Positions 9,063 to 17,289 of a stretch of 64,000 nt of DNA are shown piece by piece; positions within the stretch are counted from its first letter, which is position 1; every line of letters starts with the position of its first letter. Below the pieces are notes generated by a model. It was not told the DNA's origin. It saw only the letters and a program-made list of their open reading frames with translations, and did no database searches. Origin of the DNA: Verrucomicrobiota bacterium (GTDB lineage Bacteria > Verrucomicrobiota > Verrucomicrobiia > CAIQCK01); NCBI GenBank assembly GCA_016235595.1, contig JACRJX010000009.1, forward strand, positions 62,001-126,000. The letters run 5' to 3'. Made by a program: the position numbers and the translations under genes.

Positions 9063-9671
9063 CTAGGGTGTCGGCGTCGACCGCATCTGCTGACCCGCAC
9101 TCGGAACGAAACCCAACACATTGATTGAGGGATTTACCCAATCTTTGAAAGAGCCGGCAATACTATTGTAGACCGCAACGCTCGAGCTGCCCGTATAGCT
9201 AATAAGCGCGTTTTGGTAATCCTGCGCCGTTGGCTGCCCGCCTGCCGCCGCCGTCGGCGCAATCTTGAGTTGTTGCACCAACAGCACCGTCAAATCGCCC
9301 ACCGTCGCGGGTCGTTCCGGGTGTTCCCATCCGCCGATCGGTGAAAGTGGCGGCAGGTGACCCGGCTGTTCTCCCACTTGGCCTCCCATCAACCACGTGA
9401 TCGCATCCGCCTCTCTCGTGCCAACAAAAGGTGGGGTAAGACTCCGGGCAAAATGATAGGCGAGTTGACCCACGGTCATGGGTTTGCCCTGCTTGTCCAG
9501 CAAAGGTGCATTCACATCTGACAACGGTGGAGGAGAGTTCTGCGCTTGAGCCGTTGTGAATATGACCGGCATGACCATCAGGGCGGCGAGCAAAGGAACA
9601 CACAGACCACTTGCCAATCCCCGTCTCCGCCCCGCCTCTGTCGCCACGTGATTTGTTTGAAATGTATTCAC
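9063..9671 (-). CDS. Secreted hypothetical protein
   Basis: 202 residues from a GTG at 9671. I prefer this to the ATG at 9695 because AAGGAG (9678-9683) lies six bases before the GTG, inside the longer reading. A signal peptide with a basic run (GRRRG) and a long hydrophobic core ends at a likely AQA cleavage site about residue 42. The mature protein contains two similar stretches about 50 residues apart, VGQLAYHFARSL and VGDLTVLLVQQL, each preceded by a P.TVG-like turn. This suggests a small internal repeat, perhaps an S-layer-homology-like helix-turn module. No family recognised. It precedes the beta-barrel gene in the same orientation, so the two may act together at the outer membrane. Confidence 0.65.
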   Translation of the reverse strand: MNTFQTNHVATEAGRRRGLASGLCVPLLAALMVMPVIFTTAQAQNSPPPLSDVNAPLLDKQGKPMTVGQLAYHFARSLTPPFVGTREADAITWLMGGQVGEQPGHLPPLSPIGGWEHPERPATVGDLTVLLVQQLKIAPTAAAGGQPTAQDYQNALISYTGSSSVAVYNSIAGSFKDWVNPSINVLGFVPSAGQQMRSTPTP

Positions 9672-9677
9672 TAGACT

Positions 9678-9683
9678 CTCCTT
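9678..9683 (-). promoter_or_regulatory. Ribosome binding site deciding the GTG start at 9671
   Basis: The minus strand reads AAGGAG, six bases, then GTG. This strong site falls within the codons of the longer ATG-initiated reading, so the shorter GTG-initiated protein is the likelier product. Confidence 0.6.
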
Positions 9684-9695
9684 ACCCGCATGCAT

Positions 9696-10030
9696 CTTAA
9701 AGATCCAAGGTCACTCGTGCAGCGGCGATTTCTGCCAGAGCACGCCGCTCACACCTCTCGGCCACAGGCTCTTTCAGTCCGGATAGTAGCTAACTTCTAT
9801 AGTCGCGCCTAGCGCGTGTCAACTTTAAATTCAGCCGCTTTTGGCGCGCAAGATCGCTCTCGCTCGAAGCGAGACGAAACGCCTCGACCGCAGACCGTCC
9901 ACCAACGCAGGAAGGCGGATGGCTCACCCAGAAGCGTCGTTGACGAGTCAAACAAACCTTGCTTCGCTTGGCAAGCTCGATAGCATGGCCGCGTTCGAAA
10001 CCGCCACCGATTGCCCGACTCAACAATCCA
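9696..10030. other. Divergent intergenic region
   Basis: About 335 bases between the secreted-protein gene (minus) and the heparinase-like gene (plus). It must hold both promoters, but I see no convincing -35/-10 pair. A 7-base-pair hairpin, TCTCGCT CGA AGCGAGA, lies at 9858-9874. Short reading frames here show no protein-like character. Confidence 0.4.
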
Positions 10031-12460
10031 ATGAACCGTTCCATCATCCTCTCCTTGGTCATGTCCTGCTGTTTTGCGCCAGTTTTACCCACCGCAGTTG
10101 CCAGCGAACAAACAAAGGGAGTATCAAAGCTGGTCCTTGATTCGCCGCCGGGGCCGACGCAGAAGCCGTATCAGCCGGCGGATGGCCAGATTATGGAAGT
10201 GACGCCGCCGGCGTTCATCTGGGTGCCGGGCGGCCGGAATGCGACCTATGCGTTACAGTTGTCGCACTCGGAGTTCTTTCCCGCCGAGGAAACACGCACG
10301 TTTGCGGGGTTGACGCGGGCAGTGTTCGTGCCGCGCGAGCCGCTGTCGCCAGGCCGATGGTTCTGGCGCTACGGTGTGGAGACGAAGAACGGGCCTGTGT
10401 TTGGACGCGCGCGATTGTTCGCAGTGCCGAAAAGCGCGCGGTCGTTTCCGTTGCCCGACTTCGAAAAAGTCGCGCAGAGCGTGCCGGTGCAGCGGCCACG
10501 GTTGTTCCTGAACGGCGCGCAGCTCGCAAAAATCCGCGCGGCGGCGAAGGGCGAGCTGAAGGGCGCGGTGCAGGAACTGGTGAAGTCGTGCGAGAAGGCG
10601 ATCGGCGAGGAACTGGTGCCAGAGCCGGATTACCAGCCGAAGGAGCCGGGCAAGCGCGGGCCGTGGGCTGTGCGCATCATGAGCACGACGCGTCCGCCGA
10701 TGGACAAGATGGAGCAGTGCGCGCTGGCGTATCTGGTGACGGGCGACCGCCGGCTGGGCCTCGAAGCGAAACGTCGTCTGCTATATTTCTTCTCGTGGAA
10801 CCCGGAGGGACCGACGAGCCTCTTCGCCTACGACGAACCGCCGATGTGGGTGATGATGCGCGGCACGCGAGCCTACGACTGGACTTACGACCTGTTCACC
10901 GCCGAGGAGCGCGCGCGGATCGAGCCGAACATGAAGGTGCGGGCATTGCAGTTCCTGAAGCGGCTGCAACGCCTGCCGTTCGAGAGCAATCCCTACGACA
11001 GCCACGCCGGCCGGCTGCCGGGATTTCTCGGCGAGTGCGCGTTGTCATTCATCCACGAATGGCCCGAGGCGCGCGAGTGGTTGGAGTATGTGACGACGAT
11101 CTACATGACCAGCTATCCTGCGTGGGGCGGCGATGACGGCGGCTGGCAGGAAGGGCCGAGCTACTGGAGCGCTTACATGGGCTTCGCGGTTCACTTCGTC
11201 GTTGCGTTGCGCCACGCGACCGGCGTGGACCTGATGCAGAAGCCGTTCTTTCGCAACACGCCGAACTACGCGCTCTACACGGCGACGCCGTATCATGAGA
11301 ACAGCCCGTTCGGCGACAATCAGCACTCGCCGCCGCACGGACCGCGCGCCGTGATGTATGCGTTCTCGTCACTGACGCAAAATCCGTTCTTTCGCTGGTA
11401 TGCCGATGCCGCGGGCTACAAGCCGGGCAGCGACGTGCTTAGTCTTGCCACCTACGATCCGTCGGTGAAGGCGCGCTCGCCGTTGGAGTTGCCGCAGGCA
11501 CATGTGTTTCCCGGCGCGGGCCTCGCCTCGATGCATACGGCGCTCGGCGACAAGGAGCGCGATATCAGTTTCCTGTTGCGAAGCAGTCCGTTCGGCAGCG
11601 TGAGCCACGGTCACGCCGACCAGAATGCATTTGTCGTCGAGGCATTCGGCCGCGGGCTAGCGATCGCAACAGGGTATTATCCATGGTATGGCTCGCCGCA
11701 TCACAGCCAATGGACGCGCGCGACGCGGGCGGTCAACAGCATCCTCGTGGATGGCCAGGGCCAGGTACAACGCAGCGCAGCGGCGAAGGGCGACATCACG
11801 GCATTCCTCCACGGCGAGGGCTACGATTACGCCGAAGGAGAAGCCGGCGCGGCGTATGGCGACAAGCTGAAGCGATTCCGCCGTCACGTGGTGCACGTGC
11901 GGCCGGGGGTGTTTGTGGTTTTCGACGACCTGGCAGCGACAAAGCCGGCGACGTTCCAATGGTTGCTGCACGCGCACGAAAAAATCGCAGTGGACGAGTC
12001 GCAGCAGCTTCTGACGATCCGCCACGAACCGGCGGCGATGGAGGTTCGGCTGCTGCTGCCCGCAGGTCTGGCGTTTTCGCAGAATGACAAGTATGAACCG
12101 GAGCCGGAGCGGGTGAAACGCGGCGAACTCAAGAACACGTGGCACCTGACCGCTGCCACGACCACGCCAAGCGCCACAGGCCGGTTTCTCTCAGTGCTGA
12201 CGCCCCATCGTGTTGGCAGCGACTCGCCGGTGACAAAGATGGAACTCGTCCAAGGCGACGGCGCGGTGGGCGTTCGTTTGCAGACTGCGGACGGCGCCGA
12301 GGATGTCGTGATCTTCCGCACGAACGCAGAGGCCAGGACCGTGTCATGCGCCGGCCTGCGGAGCGATGCGTTGGTGTTCGCACGCGGCCGCGCCAAAGAC
12401 GGCTCCGTGAAGCGCCGTCTGATGTATGAAGGAACGAAGCTGGAGGAAGTCGGCAAGTAA
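10031..12460 (+). CDS. Heparinase II/III-like (DUF4962-type) polysaccharide lyase, secreted
   Basis: 809 residues from the ATG at 10031, giving a clean signal peptide (MNRSIILSLVMSCC... ending near TAVAS). An N-terminal Ig-like/DUF4962-type segment (about 30-130) is followed by an alpha/alpha toroid region with GDRRLGLEAKRRLLYF and RGTRAYDWTYDLF, and a C-terminal heparinase II/III-like beta domain. GSVSHGHADQNAFVVEAFG (about 520-538), with its His pair, and the Tyr-rich GYYPWYGSPHH that follows are characteristic of alginate-, heparin- or oligoalginate-type lyases. It would cleave uronic-acid-containing polysaccharides in the periplasm or outside. The substrate cannot be told from sequence. 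It is transcribed alone, convergent with the next gene. Confidence 0.8.
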   Translation: MNRSIILSLVMSCCFAPVLPTAVASEQTKGVSKLVLDSPPGPTQKPYQPADGQIMEVTPPAFIWVPGGRNATYALQLSHSEFFPAEETRTFAGLTRAVFVPREPLSPGRWFWRYGVETKNGPVFGRARLFAVPKSARSFPLPDFEKVAQSVPVQRPRLFLNGAQLAKIRAAAKGELKGAVQELVKSCEKAIGEELVPEPDYQPKEPGKRGPWAVRIMSTTRPPMDKMEQCALAYLVTGDRRLGLEAKRRLLYFFSWNPEGPTSLFAYDEPPMWVMMRGTRAYDWTYDLFTAEERARIEPNMKVRALQFLKRLQRLPFESNPYDSHAGRLPGFLGECALSFIHEWPEAREWLEYVTTIYMTSYPAWGGDDGGWQEGPSYWSAYMGFAVHFVVALRHATGVDLMQKPFFRNTPNYALYTATPYHENSPFGDNQHSPPHGPRAVMYAFSSLTQNPFFRWYADAAGYKPGSDVLSLATYDPSVKARSPLELPQAHVFPGAGLASMHTALGDKERDISFLLRSSPFGSVSHGHADQNAFVVEAFGRGLAIATGYYPWYGSPHHSQWTRATRAVNSILVDGQGQVQRSAAAKGDITAFLHGEGYDYAEGEAGAAYGDKLKRFRRHVVHVRPGVFVVFDDLAATKPATFQWLLHAHEKIAVDESQQLLTIRHEPAAMEVRLLLPAGLAFSQNDKYEPEPERVKRGELKNTWHLTAATTTPSATGRFLSVLTPHRVGSDSPVTKMELVQGDGAVGVRLQTADGAEDVVIFRTNAEARTVSCAGLRSDALVFARGRAKDGSVKRRLMYEGTKLEEVGK

Positions 12461-12535
12461 GAACAGCGTACGCTTGCTGCGTGCGAACCTGCTTATTCAC
12501 CACCTCTGCAAGCTGGAAGCCTGCGCCGCTTTCGC

Positions 12536-13516
12536 TCAGAGAAATGAGCGCACGTGGGTCAGCGCGTCTTGATAGGTCTTCGGGTTGACGTACTCGAGCA
12601 CCAGCGGCAGGTTCGGACAGTGTTTGCGGGCCAGCGCGATATACTTGCGGTAATCAACATCTCCCTTGCCGGCGGCGACACCCTGTGTGACGTGCAGCTT
12701 GCGGTCCTTGGCGTGCAGCGCGACGATGTAAGGAGCGAGCGCATTGAACATTTCCTCCAGCGTGTTGTGGGGCAGCAGATTCGCCGGGTCGAGCAGAGCG
12801 CGCACGCGCGGGTGGTTGATCTCCTCCATGAAGTAACGTACCGCCGTGGCGGAGCCGAGCAGATCCTGAAAATACGACTCGATGGCAATGGTCACGTTGT
12901 GTTTCTCGGCCAGCGGAATCAGCCTGCGCGTGATCTCCACCAGCCGCGGCCAGGTGCGCTCGTCGAGCGAAGCTGACAGGTCGCGGCCCTTGCCGGGCAC
13001 GATGACCGAGCCGCATTCGCTCAGCAACATCCGCACGTTCATCGTCTGGGCGATGCGCATCATGTCGGCGAAATACCGGAAGTTCTTCTCGCGCTCAGCC
13101 TCGTCGGGCTCGATCAGGTTGGCATAAACACCCAGCGCCTGAATCTCCAGGCCGCGGCTGCGGTAGGCTTTCTCGATCCGATGGCATTCCGCCTCCGTCA
13201 CCGCCGAGACGTCCACAGGCCGGTTGTATTTCCAGTAGTTCGAGTCCTTTTGCGTGAAGAACAACTGCACGCAATCGAGCTTGGCGTCGGCGGCGAGTTG
13301 CGCCATCTCATCGTTGGTGAGGTTGTTGAAACCGTTGGTGGCGAGGCCGAGTTTCATCGGCGGATTCGACGGCGCGGCGTGAAGTTCCGAAGCGAGCAGC
13401 GTCGGCAGCGCCAAACCTCCGACACTTGCGCCCAGCGATCGGAGGAAGCCGCGCCGCGGCATGGGAACGGTGTGATACGAGGAAGAGGAAGCCAAGGGAG
13501 CGGAGTTCGATTTCAT
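12536..13516 (-). CDS. Exported sugar phosphate isomerase/epimerase-like TIM-barrel protein
   Basis: 326 residues from the ATG at 13516. The N-terminus carries a Tat-like signal (PRRGFLRSLGASVGG) ending near SELHAA. The remainder is an AP-endonuclease-2/xylose-isomerase-like barrel: KLGLATNGFNN at the first strand, DCVQLFFT, EIQALGVYAN, VRMLLSECG, NVTIAIESY (metal-binding Glu), RALLDPANLL and IVALHAKDR (Asp/His metal site), then PLVLEYVNP. The barrel family includes isomerases and epimerases using a divalent metal. Exported members are common in the PVC group and often act on sugars or inositols; the exact reaction is unknown. The longer reading to 13639 lacks a signal peptide and is rejected. 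Confidence 0.8.
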   Translation of the reverse strand: MKSNSAPLASSSSYHTVPMPRRGFLRSLGASVGGLALPTLLASELHAAPSNPPMKLGLATNGFNNLTNDEMAQLAADAKLDCVQLFFTQKDSNYWKYNRPVDVSAVTEAECHRIEKAYRSRGLEIQALGVYANLIEPDEAEREKNFRYFADMMRIAQTMNVRMLLSECGSVIVPGKGRDLSASLDERTWPRLVEITRRLIPLAEKHNVTIAIESYFQDLLGSATAVRYFMEEINHPRVRALLDPANLLPHNTLEEMFNALAPYIVALHAKDRKLHVTQGVAAGKGDVDYRKYIALARKHCPNLPLVLEYVNPKTYQDALTHVRSFL

Positions 13517-13669
13517 GGCGCGAACCTTACAACAGATTTGCTCGGGCCGGCAAGACAGCGATGGAAAATGCGGTCGTGCGGTGAGCAGGCGGGTTAACAA
13601 GCCCAAGACCCGCATCCCGTCGGTGCCGATTGCTGACACCGTGTGCCACTGAAACGGGCATCCGCCGTT

Positions 13670-14050
13670 TCAATAGGCCGCGATGACTTCAATCTCTACC
13701 TGCGCGCCTTTGGGCAACGCGGCGACCTGAACGGTCGAGCGGGCGGGCGGGTTGTTCGGAAAGCTCTTGGCGTAAACTTCGTTCATCGCCGCGAAGTCGG
13801 CGAGGTTGGTCATGAAGACAGTCGTCTTTACGACATGTTCGAGACCGATACCCTGCGAAGCGAGCACGGCCTTGATGTTCTCCAGCACGCGCGCGGTCTG
13901 TTCCTGAATGCCACCGGGCACGAGCTGGCCCGTGGCGGGATCGAGCGGAATCTGGCCGGCGCAGAACAGGAATTCTCCGGCGCGGACGGCTTGCGAGTAG
14001 GGGCCGACGGCTTTCGGCGCTTTGTCAGTGGCGACGATTTGGGGCTTCAT
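13670..14050 (-). CDS. ridA: RidA family reactive intermediate/imine deaminase
   Basis: 126 residues, standard for RidA (YjgF/YER057c/UK114). It hydrolyses reactive enamine/imine intermediates released by PLP enzymes such as threonine dehydratase. Seen: the GPYSQAVRAGEFLFCAGQIPLDP N-terminal signature region (about 16-38), the QTARVLENIKAVL helix, KTTVFMTNLADFAAMNEVY, and the NPPARSTVQVAALP segment (about 99-112) with the conserved catalytic Arg, followed by the VEIEVIA strand. Cytoplasmic trimer in the family. It is transcribed divergently from larC with 68 bases between them. Confidence 0.93.
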   Translation of the reverse strand: MKPQIVATDKAPKAVGPYSQAVRAGEFLFCAGQIPLDPATGQLVPGGIQEQTARVLENIKAVLASQGIGLEHVVKTTVFMTNLADFAAMNEVYAKSFPNNPPARSTVQVAALPKGAQVEIEVIAAY

Positions 14051-14118
14051 GGCGCTTTTCTAGCAGGCTTGCCAATCATGGACAAGCTTCCGTTCTGCGA
14101 GTAGGCTCGCAACCGGCC

Positions 14119-15336
14119 ATGAAACTACTCTATCTCGACTGCGTCGGTGGCATCAGTGGTGACATGCTCCTCGGCGCGCTGATCGATCTCGGACTCGACC
14201 TCAAGACTCTCCGCCGCGAGCTGGCCAAGTTGAAGCTCGATGAGTTTGAAGTGTCCGCCAAGCCCGGCAAGAGACGGGGAATCACGGGAACCAAGTTCGA
14301 TGTCTCCATCCACGAGCACGACCACCATCATCATCACCATCACGACGATCACGAGCACCACGGCCGGGCGTTTTGCGACATCAAACAGCTCATCGAATCG
14401 TCCACGCTCGCCGCTGAAGTGAAGCAGCACGCGGTCGGCGCATTCTGGAGGCTGGCGCTGGCGGAGGGAAAAATCCATGGCGTCGCGCCGGAGAAGGTGC
14501 ATTTCCATGAAGTCGGCGCGGTGGATAGCATCGTGGACTTCGTCGGCGCGTGCATCGGTCTTCGGGAACTGGGTGTCGAGAAAGTCATCGCCTCTGCGCC
14601 CCTGCGGACAGGTTTTGGTTTTGTGGATTGCGCGCACGGCCGGTTTCCCGTGCCCGGGCCGGCGACGGTGGAACTGCTGAAAGACGTGCCCCTCTATGCC
14701 GGCGACGAAGAAGCGGAACTGATCACGCCGACGGGCGCTGCGCTGCTGAGAGAGTTCGCAACGGAGTTCGGCCCCATGCCGGCGATGACGGTGCGCGCCA
14801 TCGGTTACGGGCTCGGCTCACGCGATTTGCCAAAGTCACCGAACGTTTTGCGCGCGCTGCTTGGCGATGCCGAAGGCGGCGAAACACGCGAGTCGGACCG
14901 TGTGGCAGTGCTGGAGACCAACCTTGATGACGTGAACCCGCAAGTGCTCGGCGACGTGATGGACAAGACACTCGCCGCGGGCGCGCTCGATGTGTTCCAT
15001 ACGCCCATCCAGATGAAGAAGAACAGGCCGGGCGTGATGCTGAGCGTGTTGTGCGCGCCAGCCGACGCCGACAAACTCTCCCGGTTGTTGCTGGAGAACA
15101 CCACGGCGTTCGGAGTCCGGCGCACCGAGGCGCAACGGTTCAAGCTCGACCGCGAAATCGTCGTGGTGAAAACGACGTTCGGCCGCATCGAGGTAAAGAT
15201 CGGACGGCTCAGCGGAAAGACCGTTTCGGCGTCGCCGGAGTTTGAATCCTGCAAGCGCGCGGCGGCGAAGGCGAAAGTGCCGGTTCGCCGTGTGCTGACG
15301 GCGGCGCTGGCGGAAGCGGAGAAGTTGTATGATTGA
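14119..15336 (+). CDS. larC: Nickel pincer cofactor biosynthesis protein LarC
   Basis: 405 residues, the usual length. LarC is the CTP-dependent nickel insertase that completes the nickel-pincer nucleotide of lactate racemase and related enzymes. Visible signatures are the N-terminus YLDCVGGISGDMLLGAL (5-21), a very His-rich loop at 65-81 that probably binds nickel, FHEVGAVDSIVDFVG (about 128-142), TPTGAALLREF (about 203-213), YGLGSRDLP, the C-terminal-domain motif ETNLDDVNPQVLGDVMD (about 266-282) and KKNRPGVMLSVLC. The gene overlaps the Trm112 gene by eight bases. LarA, LarB and LarE are not in the window, so its client enzyme lies elsewhere. Confidence 0.93.
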   Translation: MKLLYLDCVGGISGDMLLGALIDLGLDLKTLRRELAKLKLDEFEVSAKPGKRRGITGTKFDVSIHEHDHHHHHHHDDHEHHGRAFCDIKQLIESSTLAAEVKQHAVGAFWRLALAEGKIHGVAPEKVHFHEVGAVDSIVDFVGACIGLRELGVEKVIASAPLRTGFGFVDCAHGRFPVPGPATVELLKDVPLYAGDEEAELITPTGAALLREFATEFGPMPAMTVRAIGYGLGSRDLPKSPNVLRALLGDAEGGETRESDRVAVLETNLDDVNPQVLGDVMDKTLAAGALDVFHTPIQMKKNRPGVMLSVLCAPADADKLSRLLLENTTAFGVRRTEAQRFKLDREIVVVKTTFGRIEVKIGRLSGKTVSASPEFESCKRAAAKAKVPVRRVLTAALAEAEKLYD

Positions 15337-15538
15337 GAAGGCGTTGCTCGATATCCTCGTCTGCCCGAAGTGCAAGACAACGGTGAAGCCGGAAGGCGAT
15401 CAACTGGTTTGCCAGAACGCAGCGTGCGGCCTCTGCTACCCGATTCGCAACGGCATTCCGATCATGTTGATTGACGAGGCGAGGAAACCCGGCGAGCCGC
15501 CTCATTTCGACGCCGGCGGCGTCAACCACAGCGTGTAG
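15329..15538 (+). CDS. Trm112 family protein
   Basis: 69 residues, typical of bacterial Trm112-like (YcaR-type) zinc-ribbon proteins. CPKC (12-15) and later cysteines at about 28, 33 and 36 can form a metal site; IRNGIPIMLIDEAR (39-52) is the conserved family tail. In eukaryotes and archaea Trm112 activates methyltransferases; bacterial members are less well understood. It starts inside the last codons of larC (eight-base overlap), suggesting translational coupling. Its last 37 bases overlap the 3' end of the convergent glycosyltransferase gene. Confidence 0.85.
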   Translation: MIEKALLDILVCPKCKTTVKPEGDQLVCQNAACGLCYPIRNGIPIMLIDEARKPGEPPHFDAGGVNHSV

Positions 15539-17223
15539 CTGCGCGTGCGGAGCAACTCCGTAAAAGGAACCGGGGCCGCTTTCAAGAATTGATCGCGCCG
15601 TTCCGTCGGAATGACGCAGAACACCCGCCGCCCCTGCCGCACCCAATCCCAAATCTGATCCACATTCCGCAGCAGCCGGTCGGGTGGCGGATGTTGCATC
15701 CCCTCGGGCGATTCGCCAAGGCGCGGCTTGGAAATGAGCCGGCGCGAATAGAAACAAATGCCGTGGCCGCGATCCTGGGTCATCGCAAACGCCACCATGT
15801 CGTCCGGCTTTGCGTGTGCGCGCAGTGCCAGCCCGATCGTGCGAAAACTGTAGTTGCTCTCCATCAGGTCTTCGAAGCCCGACAGCGCGCCCATCGCCGC
15901 AATCAAAAACACCGGCAACGCGACCACCCCCACCCCCAGCAAACGCATCGCGGAGCGCCGCGCCCAGAACACCGCCAGCAGCAACACGGCTGCGCTCGCT
16001 CCACCAATCACCTGCCAGACCCAGCCGTAATCGGGCCGGGCCGGGCCGATCTTGCGGTAAAGCCAATACCACAGGCACACGGGCACCAGCGCCGTGAACA
16101 CCACACTGCTCCACGCCGCCACGCGACGCCAAGCGCCAGACGCCGGCTGTTCCGTCTCGGTCAGCATCTCCTCCCAAAACCGCGCCGCGAGCAGCCCCAT
16201 CGGCACTATCGCCGGCAGGATGTAGGTTGCCAGTTTCGTCCGGCTCATGCTGAAAAACACCAACGCCGTCACCACCCAGCTCACGAGAAACACTCGTTGC
16301 GCGCGTTCCCGCGATGACTGCGTTTCCTCACGCCAGCGCCCGCATGCTGTCAACGCGCACAGCGTCCACGGCAGCGAACCGACCACCAACAGCACGGCGT
16401 AATACCAAATCGGTTGCGGATGACCCTGCACATCTTTGAGGTAGTGGCCCGCCACCTGTTGGCCGAGAAAGAACCACCAAAGATCAAACCGGATGCATGC
16501 CTGCAAATACCAACTCAGGCCCAGCACGGCAAACAAAGGCAAACCCCACAGCCAGCCGAGTTCCAGCAGTCGCCGCGGCTGGCGCAACACAACAAGCGTC
16601 ACAACGATCACCAGCAACGACACCACCACGCCGACCGGGCCTTTGGCCATCATCGCGCCAGACAACGCGAGCCAGAAAAACACCAGCGGTCGCCGCCCGC
16701 CGCCCTCGAACCAGAACCAAAACGCCGCCAGTGCTGACGTCATGAAAAACGCCAGAATCATGTCCGTCGTGATCAGCCGGCCGACGACGAAGAACATCAG
16801 GCTCGTCGGCAGAATCACGCCCGCCAATGCCGCCCAACGTTCGCCCCCCATCCGCCGCACCATCGTCATCGCCACCAGCACCGCGCCGAGTGCCGCCAGA
16901 GCAGCCGGCATCCGCGCGCCCAACTCGTTGAGGCCGAACACGCTCATCGTCACGCACGTGAGCCAGTTGGTGAGTGGTGGCTTGCTGTAGTATGGCTCGC
17001 CGTCGAGCGTTTCCTCCAACCACGCGAGGCGGTTGGTCTGCAGCCGATCCAGCATCTCGCGCGCCTCCTCGGCATAGCGCCCTTCATCCGGCTCGTTCAA
17101 CCCCCGCACGCCAAGACCAGCGAACAGAACCACCACCGCGTAAACAATGGCCAGCGCCAACAGCAGTCGCGAACCCCGCGACGGCACGACTTGATCTCCA
17201 TTATTGTCGGTTGGACTTTGCAT
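15502..17223 (-). CDS. ArnT-like membrane glycosyltransferase (GT39/GT83-type, GT-C fold)
   Basis: 573 residues with about a dozen hydrophobic segments. EPDEGRYAEEAREML (about 40-54), just after the first membrane helix, is the acidic catalytic loop signature of ArnT/PMT-type transferases. YYSKPPLTNWL, a second typical loop, follows. Such enzymes move a sugar from a polyprenyl-phosphate donor to lipid A, protein or other acceptors on the periplasmic face. The C-terminal soluble portion (from about 440) is short. The acceptor is unknown. It lies 66 bases after valS on the same strand and could be its operon partner by position only. Its 3' end runs antisense into the Trm112 gene. Confidence 0.82.
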   Translation of the reverse strand: MQSPTDNNGDQVVPSRGSRLLLALAIVYAVVVLFAGLGVRGLNEPDEGRYAEEAREMLDRLQTNRLAWLEETLDGEPYYSKPPLTNWLTCVTMSVFGLNELGARMPAALAALGAVLVAMTMVRRMGGERWAALAGVILPTSLMFFVVGRLITTDMILAFFMTSALAAFWFWFEGGGRRPLVFFWLALSGAMMAKGPVGVVVSLLVIVVTLVVLRQPRRLLELGWLWGLPLFAVLGLSWYLQACIRFDLWWFFLGQQVAGHYLKDVQGHPQPIWYYAVLLVVGSLPWTLCALTACGRWREETQSSRERAQRVFLVSWVVTALVFFSMSRTKLATYILPAIVPMGLLAARFWEEMLTETEQPASGAWRRVAAWSSVVFTALVPVCLWYWLYRKIGPARPDYGWVWQVIGGASAAVLLLAVFWARRSAMRLLGVGVVALPVFLIAAMGALSGFEDLMESNYSFRTIGLALRAHAKPDDMVAFAMTQDRGHGICFYSRRLISKPRLGESPEGMQHPPPDRLLRNVDQIWDWVRQGRRVFCVIPTERRDQFLKAAPVPFTELLRTRSYTLWLTPPASK

Positions 17224-17289
17224 GAATCAAAAACAAGCGACGGCACAACACGCCCGCAGCCGGGCCAAGCCACACGCAGCATCTGCCGC

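Noticed and set aside
9858..9874. 7-bp hairpin TCTCGCT/AGCGAGA as a terminator
   Set aside because: No T tract on either strand and no gene ends nearby.
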